A stretch of 39,428 nucleotides of DNA. It comes from Deltaproteobacteria bacterium. GTDB lineage: Bacteria > Myxococcota_A > Polyangia > Polyangiales > Polyangiaceae. Positions 30,821 to 39,428 of this stretch are shown here, one piece after another. The stretch covers positions 1 to 39,428 of the forward strand of contig VGRJ01000036.1 of assembly GCA_016875405.1 (NCBI GenBank). Reading direction: 5' to 3'. Made by a program: the position numbers and the translations under genes. Below the pieces are notes generated by a model. That model made no database searches. It was not told where the DNA came from and saw only the letters and a list, made by a program, of their open reading frames with translations. Position 1 is the first letter of the stretch; the number at the start of each line of letters is the position of its first letter.

Positions 30821-32536
30821 TCAACCCGCGAACCAACCGCGAGCCTCGAGCGCCTCGACGATCGTCGAGACCCGGTGCGAGAGCAGGTGCTCCTCGAGCA
30901 CGAGGCGGCGACCTCGCTCCGCGGCGGCGCGCGCGGCGGCCGGGTGTTCGGCGAGCTCGCGCACGCGCAGGACGAGCTCGGCGTCATCGCGGTAGGTGAA
31001 GAGATGCTCGCCGTCGCGGAACATCTCCAGGATTTGCGCGCTCGGCTCGGTGAGCAGGACGCCCCCACAGGCGAGGATGTCGAAGACGCGCATGGTGGCG
31101 ATGTCGCGCTGGTAGAGCCGCGGCACGTCGAGGTTCACGGCGCTCGCCGAATAGATCGCGCTGAGCGGCTCGCCGTGCGCGGCGCGACCTCGATACGCAG
31201 GGCCGAGCGCCTCCCATCCCTCATCGCCCCAGACGTGAATCCCTTCGTCGAGGAGCGCGCGCACGCGCCGCATCCTGAGGTGGTGCGAGAGCGTCCCGTT
31301 GATGCGATCGACGAGCTCGATCGGGTCGAACCTCGGCAGCCCGCGAGCGAGCCAGTCCGGGAGGCTCGCCGGCGCGACCTCGAGTCCGCGGTAGTCGAGC
31401 GGCGCTCCGCGAAGGTGAAACTCTTCGGCGATCCACGCGAGCGTCCGCTCGACGAGCGCCGTGTCGGCGCCGTGCTCACGGAGCCGAGCGACGAGGCCCT
31501 CCCGCTCGACCGCGAGCGAGACGCCGGCGAAGCTTACGCGCGCGCGATGGGCCGTGAGCGTCGCCGGATCGGAGACGACGTGGCGACGGCGCCCCGCCGC
31601 GAGCGGGAGGAAGCCGACCGACGCGAGGCCGACGCGCGAGAGCTCGTCGACGAGATCGCGGCGGTGCGCGAAGGCGACGCAGCGCGCGACGTCGGTGCCG
31701 GGCACCACGGCGAGCCTCGACGTCGGCAGCGGATCGATCGTCCAGGACGCGTAGCCGACGCCCGAGCGCGTCGCGAGGAGCGCGAGCTCGGGGCTCCAGT
31801 TCATCGAGAAGACGGCGTGCGGCCTTACCGTGGCGACAAGCTCACGGAACGAGTCCACGCGCAGCGAGGAGGCCTCGACGACGCGAACGGCGAAGCCGCG
31901 CTCCTCGAGCTCGTCGACGATGTCTCCGAGCAGGAGCTTGTACGCGATCGCCAGCACGCGCCCGCGCTCGCCGCGACGCCGGCGCAGAAACCGGAGGTGG
32001 CGCACGCGATCGGCGTAGGTTTCGGCGAGCGACGGCAGCGCCAGGGTGAACGCCCCGCGCGGCACGAGAGGCAACACCTCGGCGTCGGACTCGTCGGCGA
32101 CGAGCAGGGTGAGCCGACCTTCCGCGAGCGCGTCACGGAGATCGAAGAGCGCGAGCATCGTGCGGAGGAGGCGTCGATCCGGCTCGACGAGCACGACCGG
32201 GCGCGCAGGGCTCTCCGACAAGAGGCGCGCGGGGAGGTAGCCGAGACCGCCCCCGACGACCTCGACCGCTGGCGCCGTCGAGGGGACGAGGCGCGCGAGC
32301 CGCTCGGCCTCGACGGACGGCTCGTAGGCCGAGTGGAGCCAGCGCTCGACGCCGCCGAGGAGGTGCTTGGCGGTCGGCTCGCCGCTCCGCGCGAGGGACA
32401 CGGCGATGGGCGAGGCCTCTGCGAGCTCGCGAGCGAGGGCAGGCTGTCGCCGCGCGAGCGCGTCGAGGTTTGCGCGGAGCCTCGCCTTGGCGAGGACCGA
32501 GTCGAGATCGTTGCGGGGGGCCGACGGAGGTTGCAC
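30821..32536 (-). CDS. CgeB-like glycosyltransferase with an N-terminal Rossmann-like domain
   Basis: In this 571-aa protein the C-terminal half matches the CgeB/spore-maturation type glycosyltransferases (DUF3880 plus Glyco_trans_1_2). LRVDSFRELVATVRPHAVFSMNWS and GVGYASWTIDPLP appear in the middle, and NLDVPRLYQRDIATMRVFDILACGGVLLTE, ILEMFRDGEHLFTYRDDAEL and the usual RGRRLVLEEHLLSHRV at the end. Residues about 55-150 form a separate alpha/beta unit (VEVVGGGLGYLPARLLSESPARPVVLVEPD) resembling the N-terminal domain of Maf-type flagellin glycosyltransferases. It is probably cytoplasmic, adding sugars to a protein or surface polymer. The start is GTG at 32536. It is divergent from yggS. Confidence 0.78.
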   Translation of the reverse strand: MQPPSAPRNDLDSVLAKARLRANLDALARRQPALARELAEASPIAVSLARSGEPTAKHLLGGVERWLHSAYEPSVEAERLARLVPSTAPAVEVVGGGLGYLPARLLSESPARPVVLVEPDRRLLRTMLALFDLRDALAEGRLTLLVADESDAEVLPLVPRGAFTLALPSLAETYADRVRHLRFLRRRRGERGRVLAIAYKLLLGDIVDELEERGFAVRVVEASSLRVDSFRELVATVRPHAVFSMNWSPELALLATRSGVGYASWTIDPLPTSRLAVVPGTDVARCVAFAHRRDLVDELSRVGLASVGFLPLAAGRRRHVVSDPATLTAHRARVSFAGVSLAVEREGLVARLREHGADTALVERTLAWIAEEFHLRGAPLDYRGLEVAPASLPDWLARGLPRFDPIELVDRINGTLSHHLRMRRVRALLDEGIHVWGDEGWEALGPAYRGRAAHGEPLSAIYSASAVNLDVPRLYQRDIATMRVFDILACGGVLLTEPSAQILEMFRDGEHLFTYRDDAELVLRVRELAEHPAAARAAAERGRRLVLEEHLLSHRVSTIVEALEARGWFAG

Positions 32537-32546
32537 CCTGTCGCGA

Positions 32547-32554
32547 TCTATAGA
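32547..32554. promoter_or_regulatory. Palindromic TCTATAGA in a divergent promoter region
   Basis: TCTATAGA reads the same on both strands, giving a TATAGA -10-like hexamer toward both the glycosyltransferase (minus) and yggS (plus). AT-rich hexamers are rare in this 70% GC DNA. No good -35 is visible at 16-18 nt for either direction. Confidence 0.25.
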
Positions 32555-32599
32555 CGATCATGCCCCGTGGGTCCCGAGACGTGCGGGGCGAGGCGAGCC

Positions 32600-33280
32600 G
32601 TGACGACCATCTTAGAGAACCTCTTGGCGGTGAGGGCGCGCATCGCCTCGGCCTGCGAGCGCTCGCGGCGCGACCCGTCGTCGGTGACGCTGGTCGCCGT
32701 CAGCAAGAAGCAGCCCCTCGCGGCGATCCGGGAGGCCTACGCCGCCGGTGCGCGCGTCTTCGGGGAGAACTACGTGCAGGAGCTCGTCGACAAGGCGGAC
32801 ACCCTCGCGCTGCCCGAGCACGCCTGGCACTTCATCGGCCACCTGCAGACGAACAAGGCCCGGCAGCTCATCGGGCGAACCGCGCTCGTGCACGGCGTCG
32901 ACCGCGTCGAGCTCGCCCGCGAACTCGACAAACGCGCCGCGGCCACGGGGCGGCGCGTCGGCATATTGATCCAGGTCAATGTCGCCGGCGAGGACACGAA
33001 GAGCGGCTGCGCCCCGGACGCGCTGCGCGAGCTCGTCGCCGAGGCCGGCGAGCGCCCGAACCTCGACGTCCGCGGCCTCATGACCATGCCCCCCGCGGTC
33101 GAGGAGCCGGAGGACGCGCGACGGTGGTTCCGCGCGCTCCGCGAGCTTCGCGACGGGCTCGGCGATGCGCGCCTCGTCGAGCTCTCGATGGGGATGAGCC
33201 ATGACTTCGAGGTCGCGATCGAAGAGGGCGCGACGCTCGTGCGGGTCGGCACCGCCATCTTCGGGGCGCGCGTCGGCTGA
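32600..33280 (+). CDS. YggS/PROSC family pyridoxal-phosphate homeostasis protein
   Basis: This 226-aa PLP-binding protein has an alanine-racemase-like TIM barrel without a second domain; the family controls free PLP and amino-acid homeostasis. The PLP lysine is K36 in LVAVSKKQP. Family blocks follow: [84 protein letters not shown]. The GTG at 32600 gives the standard N-terminus [16 protein letters not shown]. The open frame reaches far upstream, but there it is antisense to the glycosyltransferase. It converges with the 961-aa gene, 12 bp apart. Confidence 0.94.
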   Translation: MTTILENLLAVRARIASACERSRRDPSSVTLVAVSKKQPLAAIREAYAAGARVFGENYVQELVDKADTLALPEHAWHFIGHLQTNKARQLIGRTALVHGVDRVELARELDKRAAATGRRVGILIQVNVAGEDTKSGCAPDALRELVAEAGERPNLDVRGLMTMPPAVEEPEDARRWFRALRELRDGLGDARLVELSMGMSHDFEVAIEEGATLVRVGTAIFGARVG

Positions 33281-33292
33281 GGCGAGCGACGC

Positions 33293-36178
33293 CTACGGGC
33301 GTAGGACCTCACGCCGCACGCGCACCCGGTAGCGACCGACGTTCGGTCGGTAAAGGTCGAGCACCATCCCGTGCGAGAGCGGCCCGTCGAGGCGCGCGCG
33401 CGCGTCCGCGAGCGACTCCGTCGGATGCCCGTCGATGGCGAGGAGCTCGTCCCCGGCGAAGAGCCCAGCGCGCAGGGCCTCGCCGCCGTACGGCACGTGC
33501 TCGAGCAGGAGCGCGATTCCGCGGCGAGCCTCGTGCTCGCTCAAGGTGACGGCGAGCGTCCCCGGGGCGCTCGAGGCCGTCGACGTATCGGTGGCGAGCG
33601 CGATCCGAAGGTCGCGCACCGCATCGCCCCCTCGCACCTCGACTCCCGCGACCGAGCCGCGTCCCGAGCCGGAGCGAAAGGCCTCGATCGACGCCGCGCC
33701 AGGCTCGAGGTCCTCGAGCACGAACCGCCCTTGATCGTCGGTCAGCGTCATCCCGGGCGGCAGCGGCCCTGCCGGCAGGTAGGTCGGCACGCGGCCGAGA
33801 GCGACCCGCGCCCCCGCGACCGCGGCGCCGCGCTCGTCGACCACGAGCCCCTCGACCCGGCCGCCGCGCGCGAGCTCGATCGTCGGAAGGACGACGCGCC
33901 CTCGCGAGTCGGCCTCGAGGGTGACGTCGCGCTCATCGAAGGCGTAGCCGCGCGCGGTGACGAGCAGGCGCGCCGGTCCGGCCGCGAGCTCCCCGATGCG
34001 AAAGCGCCCGCCGCCGGACGTCTTCGCGTGCCGATCGCCCGCCGCCGTGACGAGCGTGAGCACGGCCCCGTCGAGCCAGCCGTCGCGCGACCGCACCTCG
34101 CCCTCGAGCGTAAGCTCCGGGTCGAGCGTCAGCGTGAGCTCGGCCGGCGCACGGTCGACCTCGCTGACGCGCGGCGCATACCCGCGGCGGCGCGCCACGA
34201 TGCGCAGCGGGAGCGCGCGCGCCCCGGCGAGCTCGAGCCTGCCGCCCTCGTCGGCGAACGCGGTGCGCGTGAGGGCGACGCTCGGATCCAGCGAGGCCGC
34301 CGAGACCTCCGCTCTGTCGATCGGGAATCCGCGCGCATCGACGACCCGCAGCTGAAGGGCGTCGCGTCGCTCGGGCAGCACGACGTCGACGACGCGCCGC
34401 CCCTCCGCCGGGACGTCGAGCTCGAGCCGCTCGACGATCGTCTCGGGCTCCTCGGGTCGGGCGACCGCGAGAACCACCTCGCTCGGGACCGCCGGGAAGG
34501 CGAAGGTCCCATCGTCGGCCGAGAAGGTGATGCGCTCCGTCGCGCCGTCGAGCGACAAGAGCTCGATGCGCGCCGCGGCGACCGCGCGACCGCTGCGATC
34601 GAGGACGCGCCCCTCGACCGCGCCGCCCCGCCGCATCACGAGCTCGAGCTCGCCGCGCTCTCCCGAGCGGAGCAGCACCGGCGCCGACAAACCGTCGACG
34701 AAGCGCGGGTGCCGCGCGAGGAGCTGAACGCGTCCAGGTGACACTGGGGCGAGCTCGAAGGTCCCGTCGCGACGCGTCGACCACGGCTCGAGGCCCGAAG
34801 GAGCGCGAGCGCCTAGCGCGAGCGACGGTCCGCTCGAGAGCGGCACGCCCGGCACCACCGGCATGACGCCGAGCTCACCGCGGGGGACGAGCGGCGTCGG
34901 CCCCGGCGCCGCGAGGGCGAGGTGATCGTCGCGAAGCCCGAGCAAGAGCGCGCTCTCCGCGATCGGCATACCGTCCTCGGCAACGCCGACGACCTCGAGC
35001 GTGGCGCCGTCGACGGGGTAGCCGCGCTCATCGACCACGCGACCGGTGAGCCTCGCCGCGCGCGACAGCGCGATCCGCACGCGCGCGGAGGCCTGCTCGA
35101 CCAGGACGCCGCTCCGCGGCACGAAGCCGGAGGCCTGTGCCGAGGCGGTCGCGTCTCCGCCGACGATCGGCCCGAGTCGGACCAGCCCGTCGACGCCGGT
35201 CCTCCCGTAGATCGGGAACGACGAGAGGCCGCCCTCGACGAGCGCGACGTCCGCGCCCTCGACGGGTCGCGCAGGCTCCCCCTCGCCATCGCTCACGAAC
35301 ACCTCGACGAAGGTCCCGGCGACGAGGTGGAGCTCGATCTCGCGGGTCTCGCCAGGCTCGAGCAGGACGCCCTCGTGGACCTCGCTGACGGCCTTGTCGC
35401 GCGCGGCCCGGAGCTCGTAGAAGCCGCGTCCGAGCCCGGAAAATGCGGCCCTCCCGGTGTCGTCGGCGACCACGCGTCGCGCCGGCCAGAAGGTCGAGCC
35501 CGCGACGAGGACGCTCGCGTTGCCCGCAGGAGAGCCCGCCTCGTCGACGACGTGCACCACGAGCTCGGCCTCGCGGTCGAGCTTGACGAAGAGCGGCGAG
35601 GAGTCCGCGCCGAGGTCCTCGATCACCCGGCGGCCGAAGCCCGGCGCCACGATCTCGGCGGCATACGGCGCCGCACCGAGCGCGTCGAACGCCGCGAGCC
35701 CGGTCGCGTCGGTGTAGCTCGCGTGCGGGAGGGGGTCACCGCCGTGCAGAAAGACGGTCGCATTCCGCACCGGGCGCTGCGCGGCGTCGACCACCACGAG
35801 CTCGAAGGCTTCGGCCGGCGCGAGCTCGACCAGGACCTCCTCGCTCTCCGGGCCGACCTCGACGCGACGGCTCGTGCGCGCGCGACCGGGCGCCTCGACC
35901 ACGAGCCAGGCCCCGCCGCTCGGCGCGTCGTCGAGCCGCGCCTCGCCTTCGCGCGCGACCGCCTCGAGGACGCGCCTCCCCTCGTCGACGTAGAGCCGCA
36001 CCCGAGCCTCGGGCGCGACGCCCCCATCGACGGTGACCCGCACCGCCAGCGCGACGCGAGCGGCCAGCGGCGCGGGCGCGGCCACGCGCCGAGGAGCGAC
36101 GTCGGTGAGCTGCGCCGCAAGGAGCAGCCACACGAGCGCCGCGAGCCCGACGGTCAGGCGCTCGACCAGGCCGCGCAT
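33293..36178 (-). CDS. Large exported carboxypeptidase-regulatory-like repeat protein with C-terminal PDZ
   Basis: In this 961-aa protein an N-terminal signal or anchor helix ([20 protein letters not shown]) is followed by at least eight beta-sandwich repeats of the CarboxypepD_reg/SdrD-B type. Each shows the pattern G.V.D..G.PV..A.V ([66 protein letters not shown]) and then a D..GRF....L..G block ([15 protein letters not shown]). The last 70 residues form a PDZ domain ([33 protein letters not shown]). It is probably periplasmic or surface-exposed; the PDZ would bind peptide C-termini. No peptidase residues are visible. The LeuA-like gene ends 4 bp upstream, so they may share a transcript. 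Confidence 0.8.
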   Translation of the reverse strand: MRGLVERLTVGLAALVWLLLAAQLTDVAPRRVAAPAPLAARVALAVRVTVDGGVAPEARVRLYVDEGRRVLEAVAREGEARLDDAPSGGAWLVVEAPGRARTSRRVEVGPESEEVLVELAPAEAFELVVVDAAQRPVRNATVFLHGGDPLPHASYTDATGLAAFDALGAAPYAAEIVAPGFGRRVIEDLGADSSPLFVKLDREAELVVHVVDEAGSPAGNASVLVAGSTFWPARRVVADDTGRAAFSGLGRGFYELRAARDKAVSEVHEGVLLEPGETREIELHLVAGTFVEVFVSDGEGEPARPVEGADVALVEGGLSSFPIYGRTGVDGLVRLGPIVGGDATASAQASGFVPRSGVLVEQASARVRIALSRAARLTGRVVDERGYPVDGATLEVVGVAEDGMPIAESALLLGLRDDHLALAAPGPTPLVPRGELGVMPVVPGVPLSSGPSLALGARAPSGLEPWSTRRDGTFELAPVSPGRVQLLARHPRFVDGLSAPVLLRSGERGELELVMRRGGAVEGRVLDRSGRAVAAARIELLSLDGATERITFSADDGTFAFPAVPSEVVLAVARPEEPETIVERLELDVPAEGRRVVDVVLPERRDALQLRVVDARGFPIDRAEVSAASLDPSVALTRTAFADEGGRLELAGARALPLRIVARRRGYAPRVSEVDRAPAELTLTLDPELTLEGEVRSRDGWLDGAVLTLVTAAGDRHAKTSGGGRFRIGELAAGPARLLVTARGYAFDERDVTLEADSRGRVVLPTIELARGGRVEGLVVDERGAAVAGARVALGRVPTYLPAGPLPPGMTLTDDQGRFVLEDLEPGAASIEAFRSGSGRGSVAGVEVRGGDAVRDLRIALATDTSTASSAPGTLAVTLSEHEARRGIALLLEHVPYGGEALRAGLFAGDELLAIDGHPTESLADARARLDGPLSHGMVLDLYRPNVGRYRVRVRREVLRP

Positions 36179-36182
36179 GCCC

Positions 36183-37430
36183 TCATCCGACGGACGCGAC
36201 AGCCTCGCGGATCTCGTCGTCCGTCAGGTTCTGAGGCCGCCCCTTCGCGCGCGCCAAGATGGCGTCGACGAGCGGCTGGGTGGGCTCGATGCCGTGCTGG
36301 CGGAGCCAGAAATTCACGTTGGAGGCGCCCGACATGAAGCCTATCCCGATCTCTTGCGAGCGCCCGAACATGCCCGCGGGGACGCCCGAGTACACGCGAT
36401 CGGCGAGCCACTCGTCGCCTTTGTTCTTCGCCTTGATGATCGCGGCGGCGTGGACCCCGGTCGCGGTTCGGAAGGCGTCGCGTCCGATGAGCGGGTAGTT
36501 GATCGGAACCTCCCAGCCGACGGCGTCGGCCGCCTTCACGCAGTAGGTCATCAGGTGGTCGAGGCTCTGCTCTTCGAGCAACCCGAGGAGCTTCAGGTTG
36601 AGCAGGATGAGCTCCATTGCGGCGTTGCCGACGCGCTCGCCGATGCCGAGGGCGGTGCCGTGAACGCGGTGGGCCCCACACTCGAGCGCCCAGATCGCGT
36701 TGACGAGCGCGAGCCCGCGATCGTTGTGGCCGTGCCAGTCGATCTTCACGGTCGAGCCCGCGCCGGCGATGACGCTCTTCGTGAACGAGATGAGGTTGCG
36801 GACGCCGTCGGGGGTCGAGTGCCCGACGGTGTCGCAGAGGCACAGCCGCGCGGCGCCGTGCTCGATCGCCATCTTGAACAGCGCCGCGAGCACCTCGGGC
36901 CGCGAGCGCGTGGTGTCCTCGGTGACGTACGCGAGCTCGAGGCCGCCCTTCACGCCGACGTCGATCGCCTCGGCGCTGCGCTTCAGGATGAGATCGAGAT
37001 CCCAGTCCTCGGCGAACTGCCGGATCGGGCTCGAGCCGATGAAGGTGTAGGCCTCGATGAGCATGCCGGCGCGCTGCGAGATCTCGATCATCGGCACGAT
37101 GTCGGCCGCGACCGTGCGGCCCGCGAAGGCGACCTTGATCGGCAGGCGGTGATCGCTGATCTCTCGGCACATGCGCAGGCAGTCGTCGAAGGCGCGCTGC
37201 GAGCTCCCGGGCAAGCCGATGTCGGCGGCGTGGATGCCGATCGCCGCCATCTCGTGGAGCAGCTCGAGCTTCTTCTCGATCGGCGGATCGGCGACCGACG
37301 GGTTCTGCAGGCCGTCTCGCAGCGTCTCGTCGAAGAACTCGACGCCCTTCGGGATGACGCGACCGCGTCGATCGAACTCGTTCCAGTCGAAGATGAGGTC
37401 GTCGTGCGGCAGGCTCGAGGACTCGGACAT
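36183..37430 (-). CDS. LeuA-family acyltransferase (isopropylmalate/homocitrate/citramalate synthase-like)
   Basis: This 415-aa protein of the HMGL-like family has the core motifs [12 protein letters not shown] (35-46), the metal-binding HGHND at 233-237, and [12 protein letters not shown] (262-273). It would condense acetyl-CoA with a 2-oxo acid. It lacks the roughly 130-aa LeuA regulatory domain of classical 2-isopropylmalate synthase; the C-terminal region after residue 300 is an accessory helical domain. No leu or lys genes adjoin, so the substrate stays open. The ATG at 37430 gives [11 protein letters not shown]; the frame is open further upstream only antisense to thyA. A TATACT hexamer is nearby. 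Confidence 0.82.
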   Translation of the reverse strand: MSESSSLPHDDLIFDWNEFDRRGRVIPKGVEFFDETLRDGLQNPSVADPPIEKKLELLHEMAAIGIHAADIGLPGSSQRAFDDCLRMCREISDHRLPIKVAFAGRTVAADIVPMIEISQRAGMLIEAYTFIGSSPIRQFAEDWDLDLILKRSAEAIDVGVKGGLELAYVTEDTTRSRPEVLAALFKMAIEHGAARLCLCDTVGHSTPDGVRNLISFTKSVIAGAGSTVKIDWHGHNDRGLALVNAIWALECGAHRVHGTALGIGERVGNAAMELILLNLKLLGLLEEQSLDHLMTYCVKAADAVGWEVPINYPLIGRDAFRTATGVHAAAIIKAKNKGDEWLADRVYSGVPAGMFGRSQEIGIGFMSGASNVNFWLRQHGIEPTQPLVDAILARAKGRPQNLTDDEIREAVASVG

Positions 37431-37439
37431 GGCGTGCGA

Positions 37440-37445
37440 AGTATA
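37440..37445 (-). promoter_or_regulatory. Candidate -10 element of the LeuA-like gene
   Basis: TATACT on the minus strand matches the sigma-70 -10 consensus at five of six positions, 9 nt before the ATG at 37430. Transcription from it would give a leaderless or nearly leaderless mRNA. No clear -35 stands 16-18 nt upstream. Confidence 0.33.
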
Positions 37446-37514
37446 GCGCCCTTCGCAGAGGCGCAGCGGCCCGTTGTGTCGCCCGCGGGGATCGACGAAG
37501 CTCCCGCCCCGTCG

Positions 37515-38312
37515 ATGAAGGCTTACCTGGATCTCGTGCGCCACGTCCTCGACCACGGCGAGGAGCGTCGCGACCGCACCGGCACCGGCACGCTGAGCGT
37601 GTTCGGGACGCAGTCGCGCTACGATCTGCGCGAGGGGTTCCCGCTCGTCACCACGAAGAAGGTGCTCTTCGACGCGGTGGTGCGCGAGCTCCTCTGGTTC
37701 TTGCGCGGGTCGACGAACATCCACGACGAGCTCACCCAGCACACGCCGATCTGGAACGCCTGGGCCGACGAGCGGGGTGACCTCGGGCCTATCTACGGCT
37801 TCCAGTGGCGGAACTGGGGCGGCGAGGAGCCGCGCGACGGCAAGGGCGTCGACCAGATCCGCGACGCCATCGAGCTCATCCGTCGGGATCCGACCTCGCG
37901 CCGAATCCTGGTGAGCGCGTGGAACGTGGCGGACGTGCCGCGCATGAAGCTCCCGCCCTGCCACCTCTTGTTTCAGTTCTATGTGAGCGGGCGGCGGCTC
38001 GATCTGCAGCTCTACCAGCGCTCGGCGGATCTCGCGCTCGGCGTACCCTTCAACATCGCGAGCTACGCGCTCCTGCTCACGATGGTGGCGGCCGAGTGTG
38101 AGCTCGAGCCCGGGGTGTTCGTGCACACGATCGGCGACGCGCACCTTTACCTGAACCACCTCGACGGGATCCGCGCGCAGCTCGAGCGCGAGCCCCACCC
38201 GCTGCCGCGCGTCGAGCTCGCGAAGAAGCCGCTCGACGAGCTCACCTTCGAGGACGTGCGGCTCGTCGACTACCGGCACCACCCGTTCATCCGCTTCCCG
38301 GTGGCGGTGTGA
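37515..38312 (+). CDS. thyA: Thymidylate synthase
   Basis: This 265-aa ThyA methylates dUMP to dTMP using 5,10-methylenetetrahydrofolate. Catalytic Cys149 is in [13 protein letters not shown], aligned with E. coli C146. Other family blocks are [66 protein letters not shown], and [12 protein letters not shown]. Length equals the E. coli enzyme within one residue. Its TGA overlaps the GTG of folA. It is divergent from the LeuA-like gene, 84 bp apart. Confidence 0.97.
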   Translation: MKAYLDLVRHVLDHGEERRDRTGTGTLSVFGTQSRYDLREGFPLVTTKKVLFDAVVRELLWFLRGSTNIHDELTQHTPIWNAWADERGDLGPIYGFQWRNWGGEEPRDGKGVDQIRDAIELIRRDPTSRRILVSAWNVADVPRMKLPPCHLLFQFYVSGRRLDLQLYQRSADLALGVPFNIASYALLLTMVAAECELEPGVFVHTIGDAHLYLNHLDGIRAQLEREPHPLPRVELAKKPLDELTFEDVRLVDYRHHPFIRFPVAV

Positions 38313-38848
38313 CGTTCGAGCTCGTGGTCGCCGCCGACGCGTCGAACGGGATCGGCCGCGATGGCGCGCTGCCCTGGCACCTCCCGGGCGATCTCGCTCA
38401 TTTTCGCGCGCTCACCGGGCGCGCCCGCGAGGCCGGTCGGCGCAACGCGGTCGTGATGGGTCGGCGCACGTGGGCGTCGCTGCCGCCGCGGTTCCGGCCG
38501 CTGCCCGGGCGCCTGAACGTCGTGGTGACGCGCGACGCGAGCTTCGTGGCGGAGGGCGCGCGGGTCGTCCACGGGCTCGACGAGGCCCTCGCGGAGACCG
38601 CGGCCGAACCCGACGTGGAGGGCGTCTTCGTGATCGGCGGCGGCGAGCTCTACCGCGCCGCGCTTGCGCACGCCGCGTGCGGCGACGTCCACCTGACGCG
38701 GGTTGACGGCGACCACGGCTGCGACGTGTTCTTCCCCGGGCTCGAGCCCACGCACACCCTCGTCGAGCGCTCGGGCCCGCGACGGGACGGCGACGGCCCC
38801 TCGTACGAGCTGCAGCGCTGGGCGAGGCGCTCGCCGAGCCGCGGCTGA
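38309..38848 (+). CDS. folA: Dihydrofolate reductase
   Basis: This 179-aa protein regenerates tetrahydrofolate from the dihydrofolate made by ThyA. The N-terminus [34 protein letters not shown] includes the substrate-site acidic residue after [37 protein letters not shown] and [14 protein letters not shown] are the NADPH-binding blocks, and [16 protein letters not shown] is the usual C-terminal strand pair. The GTG start overlaps the thyA stop (GTGA), so the two are translationally coupled. Confidence 0.96.
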   Translation: MTFELVVAADASNGIGRDGALPWHLPGDLAHFRALTGRAREAGRRNAVVMGRRTWASLPPRFRPLPGRLNVVVTRDASFVAEGARVVHGLDEALAETAAEPDVEGVFVIGGGELYRAALAHAACGDVHLTRVDGDHGCDVFFPGLEPTHTLVERSGPRRDGDGPSYELQRWARRSPSRG

Positions 38849-38890
38849 GCCTTCGCGGCACCGTCCCCTCGCGCGCGCAGAGCGGCGAGT

Positions 38891-39428
38891 TCAGCGCGGC
38901 GCCGCGGCGTTCGTCGCGTCGAAGTCCATCGGCACGCCAAGGGCCTCGAGCGGGCTGCCACGGCGCACGAGCACGAAATTCGTCTCGATGAAGCGATCGA
39001 GCTCGGGGTGCCAGGCGTCGTAGAGCTCGAGCCGCGGACCCGCGAGCTTGCCCAAGCGATAGGGCACGGTCGCGAGGAGCTCGAAGAGATCGCGCAGCGA
39101 CAGGCGCGTCTCGAGCCAGCGCCAGTTGTACTCGAACTGCAGCGCCTCGATCGCGCCCGACCGGAGGCTCGCGGCCGCACCCCGCAGGACGAAGAGATCG
39201 TGGCCCTCGGTGTCGATCTTCACGAAGCGAACCGGCCCCCCCGGGTGTGCCTCGAGGAACGCGTCGAGCGTGGTCACCGTCACGCGCTCTTCGACGGCGC
39301 CGGGGATGGCGCTGAGCGAGTTCGAGCCCCCGCCCTCGCAGAGCGCGTAGAAGGTGCTCTCGCCCGACTCGGCGCCGAGGGCGACGGCGTGAACCGTCGC
39401 GTCACGACCGAGCTGCTCGGCGCAGAGG
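38891..39428 (-). CDS. FkbM-family methyltransferase, partial
   Basis: This is the C-terminal 178 residues of an FkbM-type S-adenosylmethionine-dependent methyltransferase, cut by the right edge of the window. It reads AVALGAESGESTFYAL, EERVTVTTLDAFL and the signature VRFVKIDTEGHDLFVLRGA, the motif that ends the SAM-binding fold. A C-terminal segment follows (LQFEYNWRWLETRLSLRDLF, ETNFVLVRR). FkbM enzymes O-methylate sugars or polyketide hydroxyls, or modify surface glycans. It converges with folA, 42 bp apart. The upstream part and genomic context are outside the window. Confidence 0.88.
   Translation of the reverse strand, partial: LCAEQLGRDATVHAVALGAESGESTFYALCEGGGSNSLSAIPGAVEERVTVTTLDAFLEAHPGGPVRFVKIDTEGHDLFVLRGAAASLRSGAIEALQFEYNWRWLETRLSLRDLFELLATVPYRLGKLAGPRLELYDAWHPELDRFIETNFVLVRRGSPLEALGVPMDFDATNAAAPR

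Noticed and set aside
30875-32599. Upstream extension of the yggS frame
   Set aside because: Antisense to the glycosyltransferase; the YggS family N-terminus begins at the GTG at 32600.
33281-33306. Small inverted repeats (CCTAC/GTAGG) between converging genes as a terminator
   Set aside because: Arms of only five bases, no T-tract, and partly inside the coding end of the repeat protein.
37431-38282. Upstream extension of the LeuA-like frame to 38282
   Set aside because: Lies antisense to thyA, and the family N-terminus fits the ATG at 37430.

Overview
The window is about 70% GC. Almost every codon ends in G or C, GTG starts are common, and long spurious ORFs run antisense to most genes. 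These traits, together with an HRDVTPQN-type Ser/Thr kinase, many lipoproteins, carboxypeptidase-regulatory-like repeats and CxxC zinc-ribbon/propeller proteins, suggest a myxobacterium (Polyangiales/Sorangium/Sandaracinus-like). That placement is an inference from style; no rRNA or marker gene is present. I see no tRNA, rRNA, CRISPR array, phage or intact insertion sequence. The genes are densely packed, and no stretch over 300 bp lacks a gene; the longest is 303-581.

Layout. 1-302: the end of a frameshifted FGE-sulfatase-domain gene. 582-6858 (minus): an unusually short HutF-like amidohydrolase, two tandem membrane alkaline-phosphatase-superfamily enzymes resembling phosphoethanolamine transferases, and a PF10023-type aminopeptidase lipoprotein. 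6891-10349 (plus): a probable operon of TauE/SafE permease, O6-alkylguanine-DNA alkyltransferase, RseP-type site-2 protease and a predicted outer-membrane barrel. 10380-11336 (minus): a Ser/Thr kinase. 11442-13901 (plus): leucine dehydrogenase, RNase PH and RdgB. 13929-16179 (plus): the F0 half of an ATP synthase (AtpZ-like, AtpI, a, c) with no b, delta or F1 genes, closed by a strong terminator. 16362-19435 (minus): an SDR enoyl-CoA-reductase-like gene coupled to a TMTC-like membrane glycosyltransferase.

19614-23987 (plus): a very large S41 (CtpA-like) peptidase followed by two coupled unknown genes. 24018-24645 (minus): a lipoprotein and a possible 57-aa ORF. 24746-29714 (plus): an operon of HAD hydrolase, lipoprotein, and two paralogous zinc-ribbon/TM/beta-propeller proteins. 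29723-30219 (minus): two overlapping small lipoproteins sharing the N-terminal motif CSLNPQPLPPD and Gly-rich tails. 30356-38848: a small helical protein, a CgeB-like glycosyltransferase, YggS, a 961-aa repeat protein ending in a PDZ domain, a LeuA-family synthase, then thyA-folA. 38891-39428: a partial FkbM methyltransferase running off the right edge.

Themes. Much of the window concerns the cell envelope: lipid or glycan headgroup transfer (two EptA-like enzymes, TMTC-like and CgeB-like glycosyltransferases), envelope proteolysis (RseP, S41, PF10023), and surface or periplasmic proteins of unknown role. Housekeeping functions (ATP synthase, thyA-folA, rph-rdgB, yggS) are interspersed. The best candidates for undescribed biology are the duplicated zinc-ribbon/propeller operon facing the twin LNPQPLPP lipoproteins (24746-30219), the S41 peptidase with its two unknown partners (19614-23987), and the Gln/Glu-Ser signature of the ATP synthase c subunit.
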